64,000 nt of DNA, from assembly GCA_050948905.1 (NCBI GenBank), contig JBMNES010000001.1:372001-436000 (forward strand), in the 5' to 3' direction. Positions within the stretch are counted from its first letter, which is position 1. Every line of letters starts with the position of its first letter. Below, piece by piece: positions 7,902 to 17,800 of the stretch. This stretch comes from DTKD01 sp050948905 (GTDB lineage: Bacteria; Armatimonadota; UBA5829). The notes beneath the pieces were generated by a model. It ran no database searches and was not told the origin of the DNA. It was given only the letters and a program-made list of their open reading frames with translations. The position numbers and the translations under genes are program-made.

Positions 7902-9791
7902 ATGAAATCGACACGTGTAGTATATCTTTGCTTTATCTGCATGGCAGCCGCTGCAGTTCTTCTGCTGCCAGGCAGCAGATCTTCAGCCGAGAGCGGGAGT
8001 GAGGTTCAGGCATCTAAACCAGACGCGACCTCATGGAAATCAATCGACGATCTGCCGGCCAACGTTCGGTCACATGTGGATGCCCTCTACGCCGCGCGCA
8101 ACCGCAAATTCACGGCGCTTGACGACAAGATCGAGAAGTTCGCGGTGAGTAAGCTCACGGTTCCGGAGGCGGTGGCCGAACTGAGCAACCAAGCCAACGT
8201 TATCTGTGGGATAGAGGTTGTTCCGTGGCAATCCAGCTCGACAGAACTAAAGAGTGTCGTGCTGCCGCAGGTATCATTGTCCGTGGAAAACACGACGCCA
8301 CGGCGAATTCTCGACAAACTGATTTCGCTTGACCAGACGTTCGTATGGGTCGAGGATAGTGGGATCGCCAATGTCGTTATGCGTTCGGCTTACAACAGCC
8401 CGGCATACCCGTTCAATCTTACGATAGACGAGTTTTCCGTCGCCGGCAGCCCATATTCCAACGCGTTCATCGGCGAGCCTCACGTGTGGGGTCTGTTTCA
8501 ACTCCCCCAGGTCTCACCGGCCTTGCCAATCGGCATGTCCGGCAAGTGGCCCACCAAGTTCGAACCGCAGGTGACGCTGGACGCACACGGGGCCTGCGTG
8601 CGCAAGATAGTTAACGAAGTTGCCCGGCAGGTAGGCATGTCCTGGTCATTAGTGTGGCACGATGCTCCAGGCTCCACACCCGGAAAATCAGGTGCGATGT
8701 TCTGGATGATTCCCAAAGTCTGGGTCGGACTTTCCGCCGACTGGGAAGGGATCAACGCGGACGAGGCCGACAGTGACGCCAGTAAACCCCAATTTGCGGA
8801 CAACCTCCCTGAGATGCGGAGCACGGTCCTTTTCACAATCCCCTGGGGTGATAGCTGGGGGAGCATTAAGTACGTACCCGTTGAGCAGTTATCTGAGGCT
8901 GACTACAGAGGTCCGAGCGCTATGCTGGTGGACACGCGTGGAGGAGTGTATATTTTCGATGCCTGGCAGCGCAGGCTGCAGAGGTTTGGCCCCAAGGGAC
9001 AGTGGGAAGCGGGTGCACAGCTTCAGGCGAACATTGGTGAAATAGAATGTATGGTGTTGGGGAGCGCAACAGCCGGTAATGATGCGACCGTTGTGGTGGC
9101 GGACAACGCTGGGTATATTGCCTCGATTGACAAGATGGGGAAGACTGCCGACGCAGCACGCACCACGCAGATGCTCAAGGGGGTGATAGCCCGTGGAACG
9201 ACTGTCCACCGCATTGGCGCGAGCAGCCCAGGCGGTATTTTCGTAGAGGAGAGTGGAATAGGAGACCGGCTCCCATATGTGCGCTACTTTGATTTGGGTG
9301 GCGTATACGATCACAGGATTGAGGTTGTCGATCTGGTCTATAGCAGCCCGTACTACTACGGCCTTGCATTGGATCGGACCGCAAGCGCGCTGTACACCGC
9401 CCCCGAATCGGGCTCACTTATGCTGCAAGAGATAGACGCAGGAGCGGGTGGCGGTGTCGTGCGGAAGGAAATACCTATTAACATCCCGCAAATAAAAGAC
9501 AATGGTTCACGTTGGCGCCTAATCGGCGCAGGTCGCCTGTATGGGTCGGTGTTCTATCTTGCCAGGAGCTATCCGATCTCTGCCGGTGCGGAGGTGTACG
9601 CGGTTACAGAGAAAGGCGATGTTGTCGGTGTCGCCAAGATCGGGATTGCCGGGCAGACCGATACCAACAGCTACCTAAAGCACTGGCGCCATCTGTCTAG
9701 CGTGGCCTGGAATGGAGATATGTACCTGGGAATTCCGAGCAAGCAAGGCTTCGTTATTGTCAAATACGACTCACCCGTTGCAAAGCAGTGA
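7902..9791 (+). CDS. Secreted protein with STN-like domain and beta-propeller-like C-terminus
   Basis: The 629-residue protein starts at ATG 7902 behind GGAGGCGAATT. Residues 1-30 form a signal peptide (A-A-A-A-V-L-L-L-P-G). Residues of about 75-155 resemble an STN or secretin N-terminal module: L-T-V-P-E-A-V-A-E-L-S-N-Q-A, a short strand segment, then T-P-R-R-I-L-D-K-L-I. From about 330 on, repeated strand blocks such as A-M-L-V-D-T-R-G-G-V-Y-I-F-D and L-A-L-D-R-T-A-S-A-L-Y-T suggest an NHL or six-bladed propeller. A binding role outside the cytoplasm is likely; no catalytic motif is seen. The toxin-like gene follows 72 bases later. Confidence 0.6.
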   Translation: MKSTRVVYLCFICMAAAAVLLLPGSRSSAESGSEVQASKPDATSWKSIDDLPANVRSHVDALYAARNRKFTALDDKIEKFAVSKLTVPEAVAELSNQANVICGIEVVPWQSSSTELKSVVLPQVSLSVENTTPRRILDKLISLDQTFVWVEDSGIANVVMRSAYNSPAYPFNLTIDEFSVAGSPYSNAFIGEPHVWGLFQLPQVSPALPIGMSGKWPTKFEPQVTLDAHGACVRKIVNEVARQVGMSWSLVWHDAPGSTPGKSGAMFWMIPKVWVGLSADWEGINADEADSDASKPQFADNLPEMRSTVLFTIPWGDSWGSIKYVPVEQLSEADYRGPSAMLVDTRGGVYIFDAWQRRLQRFGPKGQWEAGAQLQANIGEIECMVLGSATAGNDATVVVADNAGYIASIDKMGKTADAARTTQMLKGVIARGTTVHRIGASSPGGIFVEESGIGDRLPYVRYFDLGGVYDHRIEVVDLVYSSPYYYGLALDRTASALYTAPESGSLMLQEIDAGAGGGVVRKEIPINIPQIKDNGSRWRLIGAGRLYGSVFYLARSYPISAGAEVYAVTEKGDVVGVAKIGIAGQTDTNSYLKHWRHLSSVAWNGDMYLGIPSKQGFVIVKYDSPVAKQ

Positions 9792-9863
9792 GCCATTGAG
9801 GTGTTTTGGATGCTGCGGCTGCGGGTCGTCACCAGCATTGAGTAATAAAAGAGGGAATTAACA

Positions 9864-11165
9864 ATGCGTTTCAGATCACTTATAGTCGTGCTAATGGTTG
9901 TATTGGTGGCATTTTCTGCTTCTTTACACGCGCAGAATGCGCCTCAGCCGGGCCCGGCGCTTGACGCTCAGGTTGCCGAGGCGTCGGCTGGTAGTGAAAT
10001 GGAGATGTGGGTTCCCTTGAGCTTCAAGGACTTTCTCCAGCAGGCGGCTTACCATCAGAACGACTGGTCAGCCGGGCAGAATTACAAGGATGCGTCCTGG
10101 ATGCGGCAGTGCGATGCGTCGACAGCCAGCGCGAAACAAGAGTTCAAGCTGACGGACGAGCAGGCTAACAAGCTCGAAGGACTGATCTGCGAGTGGAAAT
10201 TGCGGAGGCTATCCGGCTACTCCAGCGAGTTTGTGGACAATCCTCTGGCGGCTGGGTCATATAACGAAGCCCAGATGAAATTCGTATTGAGAAGGCATTA
10301 TACGGAACGGGCATTCAGGGTACTCGACACTGTCAGATTGGTACAGGAGATCGCTTCTATTCTCGGTCCCGGCAAGATCGAAGATGCGCGCAAGCTCGTG
10401 GGTGATCCTCAGAATGCCAAGCTCTCTCACAGTCTTACAGATACTGCAGGATCGTCTGAACCGGGCCTCGATCGCCTGGTCGAGCGGTGGAAGTACGCGG
10501 AGTATCTGTCTCCATCAACTGCACATCCACGTTTGCGAACTGCCTTCACCACCGCTCGAGGTGAAGTCGAGGTATCGTTGGACAAAGTCCGTAAACTTAT
10601 GAAACGGCTTGACGAACTGGAAGCAGCTCCAACTTTGGATCAGACGGCGGTTATGTCGATATTTTCCGAGGGCATTGATGCGGAAGTCGGAATGGCTCTT
10701 GCTGATATCAAAGGCGAATGGGAAATACTGAAGCTGATACCAGATGAATTTCAAGGTACGTGGGCGGCGCTTCCTCCTCACACGAGTATTCCCGGCACAA
10801 AGAATACTGAGAGACAGGCACAACACGTAACTAACGTCTCCGAGAAAACGGTACCAGATCAAAACAAGCCGGCTAACGATGCAATATACTTAACGGCTAA
10901 GTCCATAGCTTATGGCCACTCATTTACTAAACACGCCAATGAATTCACGATGCTGGGTATAACGTCAAAAGCGCAGTTTGCAGATTTCATAGACGCTATC
11001 ATGAGAAACGCCAGGGGAAATAATGTCCGTAGTCTCTCCGGAGGGAGTACTGCCTATTGGGATGACGCTACCGGAACAATAGTCATTCATAACCCTAAAG
11101 CTAGTGATTCGGGAACAGCGTTTCGGCCACACAAGGGCAAAACCTACTTCACGGAGCTTATGTAA
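9864..11165 (+). CDS. Secreted protein with toxin-like C-terminal domain
   Basis: The 433-residue protein has a clear signal peptide (residues 1-23, ending A-S-L-H-A). It is followed by a long helical region (about 50-300) and a compact C-terminal domain at about 345-433. That domain contains A-Y-G-H-S-F-T-K-H, Q-F-A-D-F-I-D-A-I-M, S-T-A-Y-W-D-D-A-T-G-T-I-V-I-H-N-P and G-T-A-F-R-P-H-K-G-K-T-Y-F. Its layout of His, Lys, Trp-Asp and a terminal Tyr-Phe strand is like the nuclease-type C-terminal domains of polymorphic toxins and phage MuF proteins. The exact family is not certain. The gene overlaps the next by one base (TAATG), a typical toxin-immunity arrangement. A non-toxic secreted protein is the alternative. 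Confidence 0.6.
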   Translation: MRFRSLIVVLMVVLVAFSASLHAQNAPQPGPALDAQVAEASAGSEMEMWVPLSFKDFLQQAAYHQNDWSAGQNYKDASWMRQCDASTASAKQEFKLTDEQANKLEGLICEWKLRRLSGYSSEFVDNPLAAGSYNEAQMKFVLRRHYTERAFRVLDTVRLVQEIASILGPGKIEDARKLVGDPQNAKLSHSLTDTAGSSEPGLDRLVERWKYAEYLSPSTAHPRLRTAFTTARGEVEVSLDKVRKLMKRLDELEAAPTLDQTAVMSIFSEGIDAEVGMALADIKGEWEILKLIPDEFQGTWAALPPHTSIPGTKNTERQAQHVTNVSEKTVPDQNKPANDAIYLTAKSIAYGHSFTKHANEFTMLGITSKAQFADFIDAIMRNARGNNVRSLSGGSTAYWDDATGTIVIHNPKASDSGTAFRPHKGKTYFTELM

Positions 11166-11539
11166 TGAAATCAGTGATAGAAAAGATGTCTAATCACGAT
11201 TTACATATAGCTGTCCAGTGTATGGATTTCATCTTGAACAGCGGTCATTATTATCCCGAGGAGATTGGGACACGGCTCGGTGTTGATCGACCTGAACTGG
11301 TCACTATACACAGTCTCTTGCAGCGTTTATTGAGTGGCGAGGCCGATATAGATGAGCTGGCAAGCTATCCAGAGAAGATGCTGGAGGACATTAATTTAGC
11401 TGTCCATAACAGCTTTGTTGACGTGGGATACGCTGAAGAGTATGACGATAGCGAGCTGATACAGGGTTATGGGATATCGCGGAGTGATGTTGAGGCAGCT
11501 TCTAAGAGATTACGTGCTATTGAGGACTCGGAGGCGTAA
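11165..11539 (+). CDS. Small acidic protein, putative immunity protein
   Basis: The 124-residue protein has no signal peptide. It is acidic (V-G-Y-A-E-E-Y-D-D-S-E-L, S-G-E-A-D-I-D-E-L) and helical (H-D-L-H-I-A-V-Q-C-M-D-F-I-L). ATG at 11165 shares its first base with the TAA of the upstream toxin-like gene, so translation is probably coupled. Small, acidic, cytosolic and stop-start linked to a secreted toxin-like protein is the usual profile of an immunity protein. No family is recognised and no catalytic residues are seen. Confidence 0.6.
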   Translation: MKSVIEKMSNHDLHIAVQCMDFILNSGHYYPEEIGTRLGVDRPELVTIHSLLQRLLSGEADIDELASYPEKMLEDINLAVHNSFVDVGYAEEYDDSELIQGYGISRSDVEAASKRLRAIEDSEA

Positions 11540-11566
11540 CATTCTTGCGGTGGGTTGATGGCAATG

Positions 11567-11665
11567 ATTTCCGTTGTCTTTGGAAAAGGGTTTTCTGTAA
11601 TAACAAGTATGTTTACCCGAGCCCTGCGGGCCCGACTTCGGCTGCATGCAACCGAAGTAACTTAA
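11567..11665. repeat. Composite repeat: degenerate palindrome P5 plus two-hairpin element D3
   Basis: ATTTCCGTTG and a decayed GGAAAAGGGTTTTC core are followed by TGTTTACCC and the two hairpins from 11618 to 11665. The first stem has one mismatch (GGGCCC for GGGCTC). Order and spacing match 7290-7393. Confidence 0.7.
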
Positions 11666-11692
11666 GAACTGTAGTTTGGATATATTGCACTT

Positions 11693-12457
11693 ATGAGAAC
11701 CTACTCTGCTAGTTGTATTGTGTTGCGTCGGATTGACCTCGGAGAGAAGGACCGTATACTGACTCTGTTCACTCGCGAACAGGGTAAGCTGTCGGCTGTG
11801 GCTAAGGGGTCGAGGCGGCCGGGGAGCAGGCTCGGTGGGGCTAGTGAGCCTCTCACATATTGCCGTATGATGCTGTCCGCTGGCCGCGACCTGGATGTTG
11901 TCACACAGGCTGAGATTAAAGAGTCTTTTCCGCACATTCGTGGGGATATTAAAAACATAGCTTATGGGTTGTATATGCTGGAGCTGGTGAACGCTTTTGT
12001 GGATAAGCGGCAGCCTAACCCTGATATTTTCGACACACTGCTATCTGCGCTGTATATTCTCGAGAGCGGCACCGACGCTGAGATTGCGACGCGCTATTTT
12101 GAGATACAACTCCTGAGTATTCTTGGCTATGAACCGCATATTGAAGCGTGTTTGCGCTGTGGGCGAAAGCCTGGCCGAGGCAAGATCGTCTTCAGTCCGC
12201 CTCTCGGTGGATTCGTCTGCAGTGAGTGCGGGGAGACACCCAAAGGTGCAGTCGAGGTGAGCGGGGCCGTGGCATCTTATATTACCGCATTGCGGAAGGC
12301 CGAACCTCCTCAACTGCAACATATTCACGTGCCAAAAGGCGCACGACGTGACCTCTCATTGATACTTAGACATCATATACGCTATCAACTGGAATCCGAC
12401 CTCAAAAGCTCTGAATTCATAGATGCTATTACCGCGATAGAGGTTAATGCGACTTAA
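11693..12457 (+). CDS. recO: DNA repair protein RecO
   Basis: RecO loads RecA with RecF/RecR in gap repair. The 254-residue protein has the OB-fold start (S-A-S-C-I-V-L-R-R-I-D-L-G-E-K-D-R-I-L-T), a helical middle with L-E-L-V-N-A-F, and a C-terminal zinc site C-L-R-C-G-R paired with C-S-E-C-G. Length and order are as expected. It stands alone after the repeat-rich region and 38 bases before the next gene. Confidence 0.92.
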   Translation: MRTYSASCIVLRRIDLGEKDRILTLFTREQGKLSAVAKGSRRPGSRLGGASEPLTYCRMMLSAGRDLDVVTQAEIKESFPHIRGDIKNIAYGLYMLELVNAFVDKRQPNPDIFDTLLSALYILESGTDAEIATRYFEIQLLSILGYEPHIEACLRCGRKPGRGKIVFSPPLGGFVCSECGETPKGAVEVSGAVASYITALRKAEPPQLQHIHVPKGARRDLSLILRHHIRYQLESDLKSSEFIDAITAIEVNAT

Positions 12458-12495
12458 ATATCGAAGAGCATCGTATGAGTTTGGAGGACTGAACA

Positions 12496-14544
12496 ATGAA
12501 TTATCGAGTGCGAATCCTTGCATTGGCCGCTGTTGTGGTCGTGCTACTTGCCTCAGCGGCATTTGCAGAGAACTTCACTTTTGTGCATATTAGCGATACT
12601 CATCTGACTGGCGCTGGGTCGAATGTGGCTACTCTTACTTCGATCGCCAAAGAGATTAACGCGATGAAACCCAAACCGGCGTTTGCAGTGATCTCCGGGG
12701 ACTTGACTGAGACAGGGCTGGCGCGGGACTGGGAAAAATTTGCCGAGACCGCAAAGGCCTTTGAAATCCCAGTATACAAAGCCCTGGGCAATCACGAAGT
12801 TAAATGGTCGCATCTCGGCAAGAACGCGCTTGAACAATATGTTGATCAGCAGACGCAGTATAGTTTCGATTGCGGTGGGCTGCATTTCGTGGCTCTGGAC
12901 AGTACCGTATGGTTGCAACATCACGGCCAGATTGATAAACATTCGATAGAATGGCTGACACGCGACCTCGCAAAAGCCGGCAATCAGACCCCGTCCGTGT
13001 TATTCTACCATCATTGTCCCGGTTACCAGCCGAACGAGTCCGAGCTTCTGCGTGCAATACGACCGTATAACGTTCGACTGATTCTGGTCGGGCACGGCCA
13101 CGTCTACAAGGTTTGGAAGCGCAATGGTTTGGAGTTTCAGGAATGCCAGGCAGCTAAAAATAATGGCGCATATAGGATTCTTGAGGTCACTGACACCCAT
13201 ATTAACAGCTCCAGAAAACTGGTCGGGCAAGAGGCGACACCAGAAGGCACGGTCGCGCTTGCAAGACCGCGAAATCCGATCAATCTGATTGAGCCGCGGT
13301 TTAACGACAAAATAGAGGGATCGATTCATATTCGGGCGGCGATTTCCGGGCCAACTGCGGATCGTAAAATAGAATATTCCATAGGTGGACAGACAGGGTC
13401 GCTGGAGGCTGGCGCAGGTGGCGTTTATGAAACTGATGTGGACTTCGACGGCGCTTGCGGGTGGTATACGCTATATGTGAAGATGACCGACCCGGATGGC
13501 ATGGAGTGGTCTGACTCAGTGCCGGTGCAAATAAACGGCGATGCTCGTGAAGCGTGGCAGGTGGCGGTTTCCGGTGGGGTGCAGAGAGGCGTTGCTGCGG
13601 CGAATGGAGAGCTCTATTTCGGCACGTTGAGCGGAGATGTGTATTGTCTGGACGCACGCACAGGCTCTCAGATATGGCGGGACAACTTCGGTTCGGAGAT
13701 ACTGAGTGAAGTGGCTGTTGCGGGTGACTTGGCCTGTTTCGGTACCACAGCCGGCCGCGTATTTGGCGTCGATGCTGCCACTGGAAAGGCTCGCTGGCAA
13801 TTCGACTCGGGCGGAGCTGTGGTTGGCTCGGCAGCGATTCACGACGGCAAAGTGCTGATCGGCGCTGGGGGGCCAGCTTTTTACGCGCTGGATGCGAAGT
13901 CCGGCAAAATGATATGGAAGCTGGATATGAATCGATATACCCAGGTTGTGCCGGTAGTGCTGAACGGTTCGGTGATGTATGGTGCGTGGGATACCAATTT
14001 CTATGCTTTGGACGTGAACACAGGACAGATAAAATGGAAGACCTCGATAGGGCCGAGCTTCTATTTCTCCACTGCAAACTCCGATCCTGTCACCGATGGC
14101 AAACATATAGGGGTCAACGTGACGCCTCATCAATCGGGTGATGCTGATATTTATTGTCTGGATGCAGAGTCCGGAAAGATTGTCTGGAGCAAGAGGAACC
14201 CAGGCAGATCCGATTGCGGATTCAACAGCCCGGGCTCAGAAGGGAATCTATTTTATAACGTGTCTGGCAATGGTCAGATATATTGTATGTCGTTTGAAGA
14301 CGGCAAACAATTATGGGAAAGCAACATTGGTTCTGGCACCACGAGTGGAAAGCCGGTGGCGGCTGATGGCAAAGTGTATGTGGCCGGTCGGAATGGAATG
14401 CTGGTTTGCCTGGACGGTGTCGATGGCAAGGTGCAGTGGAAATACTCCGTCGGAGACGGATTTTTGTTCGGCGGATCGACCGTCTGGGAGGATTTGGTGA
14501 TTGTCCCGTCGATGGAAGGCACTGTGACAGCAGTTCGAAGGTAG
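12496..14544 (+). CDS. Secreted calcineurin-like phosphoesterase fused to PQQ-type beta-propeller
   Basis: The 682-residue protein starts with a signal peptide (residues 1-24, A-S-A-A-F-A). A metallophosphoesterase domain spans about 25-225 with all its motifs: D-T-H near 35, G-D-L-T-E-T, G-N-H-E, Y-H-H-C-P and G-H-G-H. A small beta-rich linker follows. From about 345 to the end, repeated blades contain L-D-A-R-T-G-S-Q-I-W-R, L-D-A-K-S-G-K-M-I-W-K and L-D-A-E-S-G-K-I-V-W-S, the Trp-docking repeats of PQQ/quinoprotein-like propellers. It probably acts outside the cytoplasm on phosphate esters. The substrate is not visible. Confidence 0.85.
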   Translation: MNYRVRILALAAVVVVLLASAAFAENFTFVHISDTHLTGAGSNVATLTSIAKEINAMKPKPAFAVISGDLTETGLARDWEKFAETAKAFEIPVYKALGNHEVKWSHLGKNALEQYVDQQTQYSFDCGGLHFVALDSTVWLQHHGQIDKHSIEWLTRDLAKAGNQTPSVLFYHHCPGYQPNESELLRAIRPYNVRLILVGHGHVYKVWKRNGLEFQECQAAKNNGAYRILEVTDTHINSSRKLVGQEATPEGTVALARPRNPINLIEPRFNDKIEGSIHIRAAISGPTADRKIEYSIGGQTGSLEAGAGGVYETDVDFDGACGWYTLYVKMTDPDGMEWSDSVPVQINGDAREAWQVAVSGGVQRGVAAANGELYFGTLSGDVYCLDARTGSQIWRDNFGSEILSEVAVAGDLACFGTTAGRVFGVDAATGKARWQFDSGGAVVGSAAIHDGKVLIGAGGPAFYALDAKSGKMIWKLDMNRYTQVVPVVLNGSVMYGAWDTNFYALDVNTGQIKWKTSIGPSFYFSTANSDPVTDGKHIGVNVTPHQSGDADIYCLDAESGKIVWSKRNPGRSDCGFNSPGSEGNLFYNVSGNGQIYCMSFEDGKQLWESNIGSGTTSGKPVAADGKVYVAGRNGMLVCLDGVDGKVQWKYSVGDGFLFGGSTVWEDLVIVPSMEGTVTAVRR

Positions 14545-14577
14545 AGGGTTGCTGGAAGGGATAACGCAAAAGAGCAC

Positions 14578-14601
14578 GGTGGCGATTCGGAGATCGCCAC
14601 C
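14578..14601. repeat. GATTCGGAGATC hairpin element, copy 1
   Basis: GGTGGCGAT and ATCGCCACC pair around TCGGAG. Copies at 14731-14754 and 37466-37495 have different stem bases but still pair fully. Confidence 0.8.
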
Positions 14602-14612
14602 GATCAAGGAAG

Positions 14613-14720
14613 GGAAAAAGCAGATTTCTCGCTGCGCTCGAAATGACAAGAGGTGGCGTTCGATATGACAGGGGTTGGCGCTCGAAATGACAAGAGGGTG
14701 GCGCTCGAAATGACAAAAAA
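14613..14720. repeat. Dispersed 35-base repeat running into an about 22-base tandem array
   Basis: Bases 14613-14647 match 37301-37335 with one mismatch. The last part, centred on CTCGAAATGACAAGAGG, is then repeated about 3.5 times to 14720 with small changes. The gap 14545-14865 holds this array, two hairpins and a second tandem tract, and no gene. Confidence 0.75.
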
Positions 14721-14730
14721 TGGGTTATGA

Positions 14731-14754
14731 GGTGGTGATTCGGAGATCACCACC
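14731..14754. repeat. GATTCGGAGATC hairpin element, copy 2
   Basis: GGTGGTGAT and ATCACCACC pair around TCGGAG. Relative to copy 1, one C:G pair has become T:A on both sides. Confidence 0.8.
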
Positions 14755-14764
14755 TATCTAATTA

Positions 14765-14829
14765 CCACAACCGTCAACCGATAACCGACAACCGACAACC
14801 TACAACCGACAACCTACAACCGACAACCG
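14765..14829. repeat. Tandem AC-rich repeat
   Basis: About 65 bases of CGACAAC-type 7-base units, partly as 14-base pairs (CGACAACCTACAAC). It lies just after the 3' end of the minus-strand glycosidase gene. Confidence 0.8.
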
Positions 14830-14865
14830 GCCGCCGTTCACATTCGACTGATGCCTGTTTATTTT

Positions 14866-17800
14866 TTATTGCACGACGTTTATCTCGCGGGAGAGGATGA
14901 CTGGGTAGGTTTGCCCTGACAACTTCCGGCAGGATACGGCTCCGGTTACCGCTACGAATTTGCCTGTGGTGGCGGAGTTCGGTGAGCCTGTCCAGATTTT
15001 GACCCCTACTCCGCCTGCAGAGTCGGCATGTCCGCTGCCGTCGTCGAGATAGAAGCCATCGGATACCACCGAAGTCACCTTGCCTGCTACACGAACAAGA
15101 AGGCCGGTGGTGTTAAGACCAACGCCGCCAATTGATTTAGTCACCATGCCGAGGGGTTTAACCACAGGCCCGGCGTCGCCTGGGACTACTTTGCAGTCCA
15201 ATAACGCAGGCTCACAGCCGTCCGCCAGGCCTACTATTCCAAAGAGACCCACTTTCTGATTCGGCGACAGAGATTGCGCGGATTCCACGCGAATGCCGGC
15301 TGCCCTGTTTTCCTGCTCTACGTAGAACTTAGTAGGGAAGACTGAGGTAACGCTGATAGAATCGAAATAGACCGGCTCTGTTATTAGTTCCTTAGCTTGC
15401 GCTATGTTGTCGACCGGGCTGGCAACCATTACACCAGATGAAATCGCAGGTGCGGAGATCATTCCAGCGCCGTTTATAGCTCGGACGCTTATGTAGTACT
15501 TGCAACCAACTCCTAAGGATAGTCCATCAATCACAGCCGATGTGCCTGTTCCGGCATCCGTCCACGGCAGAACATCGGCAATGCCCGGTTGAGTGCCGAT
15601 GGCGTATTTATACATCGCGATTCCGGATTCTGGATCCGCCCCACTCCACTGGGCGTTTAACGAAGTCGTCGAGAGAGTATAGGTCTCATCGGTGACGTTA
15701 GACATTACAGGCGGGGTCAGATCGCCGAGATATTCGAATTTGACGGCATCCGCTACAACAAGGCCGTCCGCAGTTCCAACCTGGTTGGTCAGGGTCACAT
15801 TGCCGGATTTCCCGGCGTCGAAATGCGTAATCGGACCGAGTTGCATCCAGGTATAGTCGTTTTTCTGCTGGTTTATGATCGTCTGCTGACTGCCAGATGG
15901 CGAATTGACTGTAAAACGCGCGTTGGTGGTGCGGTTTGCGCCGGCGTGATAGTACGTAGACACCTTGTATAGCCCAGAGCGCGGAAATACCGGAGCCCAA
16001 ACCGCAGTGGCAGAAGGAGCGCCGGTGACGCCGGTTCTATATACAAAGCTGCTGGCCCAACCGGTCGCGTAGGTGGTTCTGATCCAGCTACCAGATAAGG
16101 TACAGTAATCCTCGTCGAGATCGTCCACGATAATGGTGGTCTCAGCGGGCTTGGTTTTGAATGAGAAACTGTCTGAGATAGTCGTGCGATCGGCCATATT
16201 GGTCGCCCTTATCCGCAGGGTGTAGTTAGTGTTTGGATTAAGACCCTGAAGAACAGCAGTGTGGGAGACCAGATAAGATGAGTTCTCGTCGGTTGATTGG
16301 CCAAAGTGAGGCACGAAGTCGTATTCTACCTGGCCGGTGCAGGGCATATCCGTGAGCCAGGTTATCTTTGCGGTGCCGTCGGTGATGTCTGTAATTGCAA
16401 CGTCGCTGATTACAGGAGCGCTGGTGTCGATCTGGGTTAAGGCAAAGTCGCCGTCTTCGATTTGGCCGGCAGTGACGGTAAAGGTTTTCTCCTGGCGATA
16501 TGGGCCGTAGGCGGCCTCGACAGTGTAGGTTCCGGGCGTCAGGTCGATGAAAGCATAAAAGCCGGTGCCGTCGCAGGTCATAGTTCGGCTTTCAGGGCCG
16601 GTGATCGTGACCGTGGCTCCATCTGCCCAGGCGTTGTCTGGCGGCGCAGTTACCGTGCCCCCGATATGGCCTTTTGTGGGTGCGCTCTTCCACGGCATGT
16701 CCGGTACATCCGCCCACTGCGGAGTGATCTGAGAGAGGAGCTGAGCGCTGAAAGTAGACCACGGGCCGTAAGTCGAGGACGATTTGTCGATCGCATAGGG
16801 AGATTGATATGAATATGCACCGAACCCGTCGGCGTAATTGCCCGCAGGGGACGGGGCACGGGTAAGACTGAGCATATTTATGGCATCGGGCAGGAAATTG
16901 AGATAGGTCCCCGCATCAGGCACCATCAACCGATTGCCTTTGCGATCCTTCTGGAAGTTGATCCAGTTTATGTAATCCTGAGTTCGAGTGGTCATATTGA
17001 AATAGACCATCGGGGCCGCGAAGTCGATTATGCCTTCTTGTATCCAGCTATCCCAATCGGAGTATTTGAGATAGGCCGACGACTTTAGAAACTCGGCGCG
17101 AGTGGAGGTTTTCGGAGATGGCGTGCTGCAGATAAAAGAGCCGGAGACCTTAACCCACGGTTTGACGGCCTGGATTTTGGCGTAGACTTTTCGGACTACA
17201 GCAGTGACCTGGTCGCGTCTCCATTGCTTGAAAAGTGCGTCTCCCGAAGCCGGTTGTCCCGTTCTCCCGTAACGGGCGTTGAACCTGGCGACACTGGTGG
17301 GGTTATAGCCCTGAGAGCTGTCGGTGAAGCGGATATAGTCGAAATGGATGCCGTCGATGTCATAGTTATTGACCAAATCCATAACAACGTTGACCACATG
17401 CTCCTCGGCTTGGGGATGACCGGGGTCGAACGTTTTATCTGCAGATTCCTGGCCGTTGGCGTCACAGGTCATCCAATAGTTGTCGGGATCAGACGGGTTG
17501 CTGTGCTGGGCATATAAAGCGCCTGTGCCGGTTCGGAATGCGACGATCCAGCAGTGGACTTCAATTCTTTTTTTGCCACCAGTGGTGTCGTGAGCGGCGT
17601 TTATCATAGCCTGGAGGGCGTTAAAGTTGGACGGAGATAGACCCGACATAAATGGTTCGCCGACGGCGGAAGGATAGCAGACATCTGCACGCCTGCGCAC
17701 TTGCGGCAGAACGGCGTTGCAGTTGGCTGTGCGGATGTCACCCAGTGAGGACGCAACTCCGGGCACTCCGAGCAGCTTGTCCACCTGGGATTGTTTAAAA

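Noticed and set aside
14637..14829. Tandem repeats as a CRISPR array
   Set aside because: Units are 7 or about 22 bases, directly adjacent, without unique spacers and without cas genes nearby.
16462..16859. Plus-strand open frames inside the glycosidase gene
   Set aside because: They are shadows of a well-supported 1013-residue gene on the other strand.
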